Source: Paenibacillus typhae
Lineage (GTDB): Bacteria > Bacillota > Bacilli > Paenibacillales > Paenibacillaceae
NCBI RefSeq assembly: GCF_900099765.1
Contig: NZ_FNDX01000014.1
Span: 1 to 64,000 of the forward strand
Direction: 5' to 3'
Length of the DNA stretch: 64,000 nt
A program made the position numbers and the translations under genes. Below the pieces are notes generated by a model, which was given only the letters and a program-made list of their open reading frames with translations, was not told the origin of the DNA and did no database searches. The stretch's first letter is position 1; every line of letters begins with the position of its first letter. Shown here one piece after another: positions 61,305 through 64,000 of this stretch.

Positions 61305-62696
61305 CTATAAGCAGTCCTCATAGGCACCAAACGCAGCTGTAAAAGTAACCGTCGTGCCTGTTTGGCCAGAGTCTGCGGAATCGATACGGATCTCTCCGTT
61401 CATCAGTTCTACAATCCGCTGGCAGATCGCCAGTCCCAGTCCGGTGCCTTCTGTCTGCCGGGTTTTACCGGAATCAGCCCGGTAGAAAGGAAGAAACAGC
61501 TGGCTGCACATCTCCGGAGGTATACCGATGCCGGTATCCTGAACCGTAAACTGCAGCCGGATTGTATCACTGGTAGCTGCAATAAGGAGTACTGTAACAG
61601 AAATTTTCCCCTCCTCTGTAAATTTAACGGCATTCCCCAATAAGTTAAGCAGAACCTGCCTGAGCCGCCCGTCATCCCCGACAAGGATTTCCGGAATATC
61701 AGGATCAACCGACAAGTCTACCTCCAGCTGTTTGTTCCGGATTGCTACAATGAGCAGATCCAGCGTCTCCGCAATGGATTCCCGCACACTGAATGCTTCA
61801 GACAGCAGCTGACCGAAACCGGACTCCAGCTTACTGTAATCCAGAATATCGTTCACGATCCGCAGCAGTGTCTTCCCGCTTCTCTGGATAGTGGCAACGT
61901 ACTCCTTCTGCACATTCTCCAGCGGCGTTGCCGCCAGCAGTTCCGCCATGCCCAGCACACCGTTCATCGGCGTTCTGATCTCATGGTTCATCATGGCGAT
62001 GAACTCATTTTTGGCCTGGTTGGCCATTTGCATAGCTTCCTTTTCGATTAGAAGATGCTTCTGCTCATTCAGCAGCTGTCTTTGTACAGACAGGGAGGGG
62101 AAAATAATTTCTTCTGCTGCTTGATGCTTATAAAGGGGCGATTTATAAAACTCGGTATCAGTCATGACATACTCATGCTCTCTGATAAGCCCGGTCTGCA
62201 GGGAAGCAGAAATCTCGTACGCATTATAGGCGCATACAGATACCATCCCGTATTCCCGCACAAAATCGGCTGTCTGCCGCTCGTAGGCCATCAGATTTTC
62301 CCGGATTGTGAGCTCATTGTGCTCCCCCCAGGTCAAGACATTGGCCCATGTGCGGAGGGAGTAGTCCTTCTGCTGGATTGCCGCGGTTATTTTCTCAAAA
62401 TGAGACACGATGTGCTGGAAATTGAAATCTCCCCGGGAACCGTAATAATCAATGTTGTTGGCATAATGGAGATAGTGAAGCCTGTCGGCCAGACTGCTGC
62501 TGCCCAGCTTTTCCAGGATCGTCTCATAAACGCCGGCCTGCTCAATAAACAAAATGTGATGATTGTGCTCAATTGCCGTTGTGATATATGAAAGAGCATT
62601 ATCAATATAACGATCATAATCCTCAAACAGATAGATGATGTGTCCGCCGTCTGTAACACTTGTTAAAGAATTTAACGTTATTGCCTGTCTGCTCAT
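61305..62696 (-). CDS. MEDS-domain sensor histidine kinase
   Basis: 463 residues from ATG 62696 (GAGGAG 7-8 nt before; the frame open to 62759 has no ribosome site). Residues 10-160 match the MEDS (DcmR-type) sensory domain (HIIYLFEDYDRYIDNALSYITTAIEHNHHILFIEQAGVYETILEKLG), a RecA-like fold first described in methylotroph/methanogen sensors. A short helix leads to HisKA (NEFIAMMNHEIRTPMNGVLGMAELL, phospho-acceptor His238) and HATPase_c (LLNLLGNAVKFTEEGKISV, GIGIPPEMCSQLFLPF, GTGLGLAICQRI). No membrane segment, so it is cytoplasmic. No response-regulator gene is adjacent, making it an orphan kinase, perhaps feeding the sporulation phosphorelay (inference). Confidence 0.88.
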   Translation of the reverse strand: MSRQAITLNSLTSVTDGGHIIYLFEDYDRYIDNALSYITTAIEHNHHILFIEQAGVYETILEKLGSSSLADRLHYLHYANNIDYYGSRGDFNFQHIVSHFEKITAAIQQKDYSLRTWANVLTWGEHNELTIRENLMAYERQTADFVREYGMVSVCAYNAYEISASLQTGLIREHEYVMTDTEFYKSPLYKHQAAEEIIFPSLSVQRQLLNEQKHLLIEKEAMQMANQAKNEFIAMMNHEIRTPMNGVLGMAELLAATPLENVQKEYVATIQRSGKTLLRIVNDILDYSKLESGFGQLLSEAFSVRESIAETLDLLIVAIRNKQLEVDLSVDPDIPEILVGDDGRLRQVLLNLLGNAVKFTEEGKISVTVLLIAATSDTIRLQFTVQDTGIGIPPEMCSQLFLPFYRADSGKTRQTEGTGLGLAICQRIVELMNGEIRIDSADSGQTGTTVTFTAAFGAYEDCL

Positions 62697-63019
62697 AATG
62701 GGGCTCCTCATTGCTGCAAGTTTATCTATTACTATAATTGAAAATAATATCTTCGTCACTTTTTCTTCAGCTGGCGGGGAAACATTACTATGAATCCTTT
62801 TATTTACTAATTATTGAATGTAAGAAACTGGCTAAATACATAGCGGAAGAGCGTTTTCCCAGACAATTACCTGCACATTTCATACTATGTTCAAAATTTC
62901 ACAAAATTGGACCGTATCACTTGTCTAAAAGGTTGTATTTATTTTTTTCAGAGGTATGATGTACCTGTAGAGAAAAAAGAATGGTAATTATAAATACAAT
63001 CATTTAGGGAGTGGAGAAA
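62697..63019 (+). promoter_or_regulatory. Divergent promoter region of the kinase and phosphoketolase genes
   Basis: 323 bp, AT-rich. TTGTAT (62933-62938) and TATGAT (62955-62960), 16 bp apart, form a plausible promoter for the phosphoketolase gene. No cre match was seen. A 73-codon frame at 62738-62959 lacks a ribosome site and is not accepted. Confidence 0.45.
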
Positions 63020-64000
63020 ATGGGATTATCGACCATGAATGTGGATTACTCATCAAAAACGTATCTGGAGAAGCTGGATGCTTACTGGCGGGCAACGAAT
63101 TATATTTCCGTAGGACAGTTGTATTTGAAGGACAATCCGTTGTTAAGAGAACCGCTGAAGGATGCTGATGTCAAAATCAAACCGATCGGGCACTGGGGAA
63201 CGATTCCCGGCCAGAACTTCATTTATGCCCATCTCAACCGCGTTATCACCAAATATGATCTGAACATGTTCTATATAGAAGGACCGGGCCACGGCGGCCA
63301 GGTTATGGTGTCGAATTCCTATCTGGACGGCAGCTACACCGAAATTTACCCGGAAATCACCCAGGATATCCCCGGTCTCAAAAAGCTGTTCAAGCAGTTT
63401 TCGTTCCCTGGCGGCGTAGCCTCCCATGCTGCACCTGAAACTCCGGGATCCATCCATGAGGGCGGTGAGCTTGGTTATTCCCTGTCGCACGGCGCCGGCG
63501 CAATTCTTGATAATCCGGACCTGATCTCGGCAGTAGTCATCGGAGACGGCGAGGCTGAAACCGGACCGCTGGCCGCATCCTGGTTCTCCAACCGCTTCAT
63601 CAACCCGGTTACTGACGGTGCTGTACTCCCGATTCTGCACCTGAACGGCTTCAAGATCAGCAACCCGACGATTCTCTCCCGCCAGTCACGGGAAGAAATC
63701 ACAGCTTATTTCACCGGCATGGGCTGGGAGCCGTTCTTCGTGGAAGGTGAAGATCCGGAGCAGATGCACCCTGAAATGGCTAAGGTACTGGATACAATCG
63801 TGGAAAGAATTGCGGCGATCCAGAAAAATGCGCGTGAGAACAACGACCTTACCCGTCCGCTATGGCCAATGCTTGTCTTCCGTTCCCCTAAAGGCTGGAC
63901 CGGACCTGCACAGTGGGATGGCGTACCGAACACAGGCTCCTTCCGGGCCCATCAGGTGCCGATCCCGGTTGACCAGAAGAATATGAAGCATGCACCGGCA
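63020..64000 (+). CDS. xfp: Xylulose-5-phosphate/fructose-6-phosphate phosphoketolase (5' part)
   Basis: Open for 327 codons without a stop to the window edge; the family is about 790-800 residues, so roughly 40 percent is present. Translation begins [25 protein letters not shown] and includes [45 protein letters not shown], the [30 protein letters not shown] stretch and the thiamine-diphosphate motif [14 protein letters not shown]. It cleaves xylulose 5-phosphate (or fructose 6-phosphate) with phosphate to acetyl phosphate and a shorter sugar phosphate. AGGGAG lies 8 nt before ATG 63020. It fits a bacterium that funnels pentoses such as arabinose into acetyl phosphate. Confidence 0.95.
   Translation, partial: MGLSTMNVDYSSKTYLEKLDAYWRATNYISVGQLYLKDNPLLREPLKDADVKIKPIGHWGTIPGQNFIYAHLNRVITKYDLNMFYIEGPGHGGQVMVSNSYLDGSYTEIYPEITQDIPGLKKLFKQFSFPGGVASHAAPETPGSIHEGGELGYSLSHGAGAILDNPDLISAVVIGDGEAETGPLAASWFSNRFINPVTDGAVLPILHLNGFKISNPTILSRQSREEITAYFTGMGWEPFFVEGEDPEQMHPEMAKVLDTIVERIAAIQKNARENNDLTRPLWPMLVFRSPKGWTGPAQWDGVPNTGSFRAHQVPIPVDQKNMKHAPA

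Noticed and set aside
62738..62959. 73-codon frame upstream of the phosphoketolase gene
   Set aside because: No ribosome site, AT-rich random composition, overlaps the likely promoter region.
1..64000. Insertion sequences, prophage genes or tRNA/rRNA genes
   Set aside because: No transposase, integrase or phage motifs and no tRNA or rRNA sequence were recognised; the only RNA element seen is the tyrS T-box.

Overview
The window looks like a chromosomal segment of a Paenibacillus-type Firmicute. The evidence is moderately high GC coding DNA with AT-rich intergenic regions, strong AGGAGG-type ribosome binding sites with many TTG and GTG starts, a tyrosine T-box leader, CcpA-type cre sites, GlnR/TnrA-type boxes, YesM/YesN-type sensors, LplB/YtcP/LipO-type transporters and an SLH-anchored glycosidase. 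Six lipoprotein solute-binding proteins are present, so this is a nutrient-scavenging region.

Layout. (1) 1-1111: end of an upstream transcript (tandem hairpins) and a lipoprotein alpha-carbonic anhydrase. (2) 1384-9928: an arabinan/arabinoside locus. An ArsR-type regulator diverges from a binding protein, two permeases, GH43, GH51 and a second GH43, with a cre site between; an AraC regulator closes it. (3) 11312-15900: a small secreted protein, a YhgE/Pip-type membrane protein and an aldo/keto reductase. (4) 16333-26256: a YesM/YesN two-component pair co-transcribed with a binding protein, a second CUT1 transporter, an AraC regulator and a Gfo/Idh/MocA oxidoreductase. (5) 26331-27915: a CBS-domain protein divergent from two MarR regulators, with a MarR-like palindrome between. 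(6) 28147-42466: a large surface GH27/SLH protein, an AraC-type membrane sensor-regulator broken by a one-base frameshift, an LplB/YtcP/LipO-type transporter with an SGNH hydrolase, and a GH95 enzyme. (7) 42628-45073: an alkaline-phosphatase-superfamily enzyme and a thioredoxin-like protein.

(8) 45171-57739 is the most distinctive part. A LysR gene and a nitrate/sulfonate/taurine-type ABC transporter are followed by a compact eight-gene operon: a biuret-hydrolase-like cysteine hydrolase, a THI5/NMT1-type ABC transporter, a cyanuric acid hydrolase/barbiturase-family enzyme, a cupin, a PucR regulator and an allophanate hydrolase. Read together these encode uptake and stepwise opening of an s-triazine (or related N-heterocycle) ring to ammonia and CO2. 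Three GlnR/TnrA-like boxes in the leader, one a perfect match, point to nitrogen control.

(9) 57763-64000: tyrS behind a tyrosine T-box, a 51-bp tandem repeat, an orphan Fur-box match, a small conserved-looking protein, a GntR/UTRA regulator, a MEDS-domain histidine kinase and the 5' part of a phosphoketolase gene that runs off the window.

Functions rest on motif reading, not on database searches. Substrates of transporters and glycosidases are inferred from neighbours.
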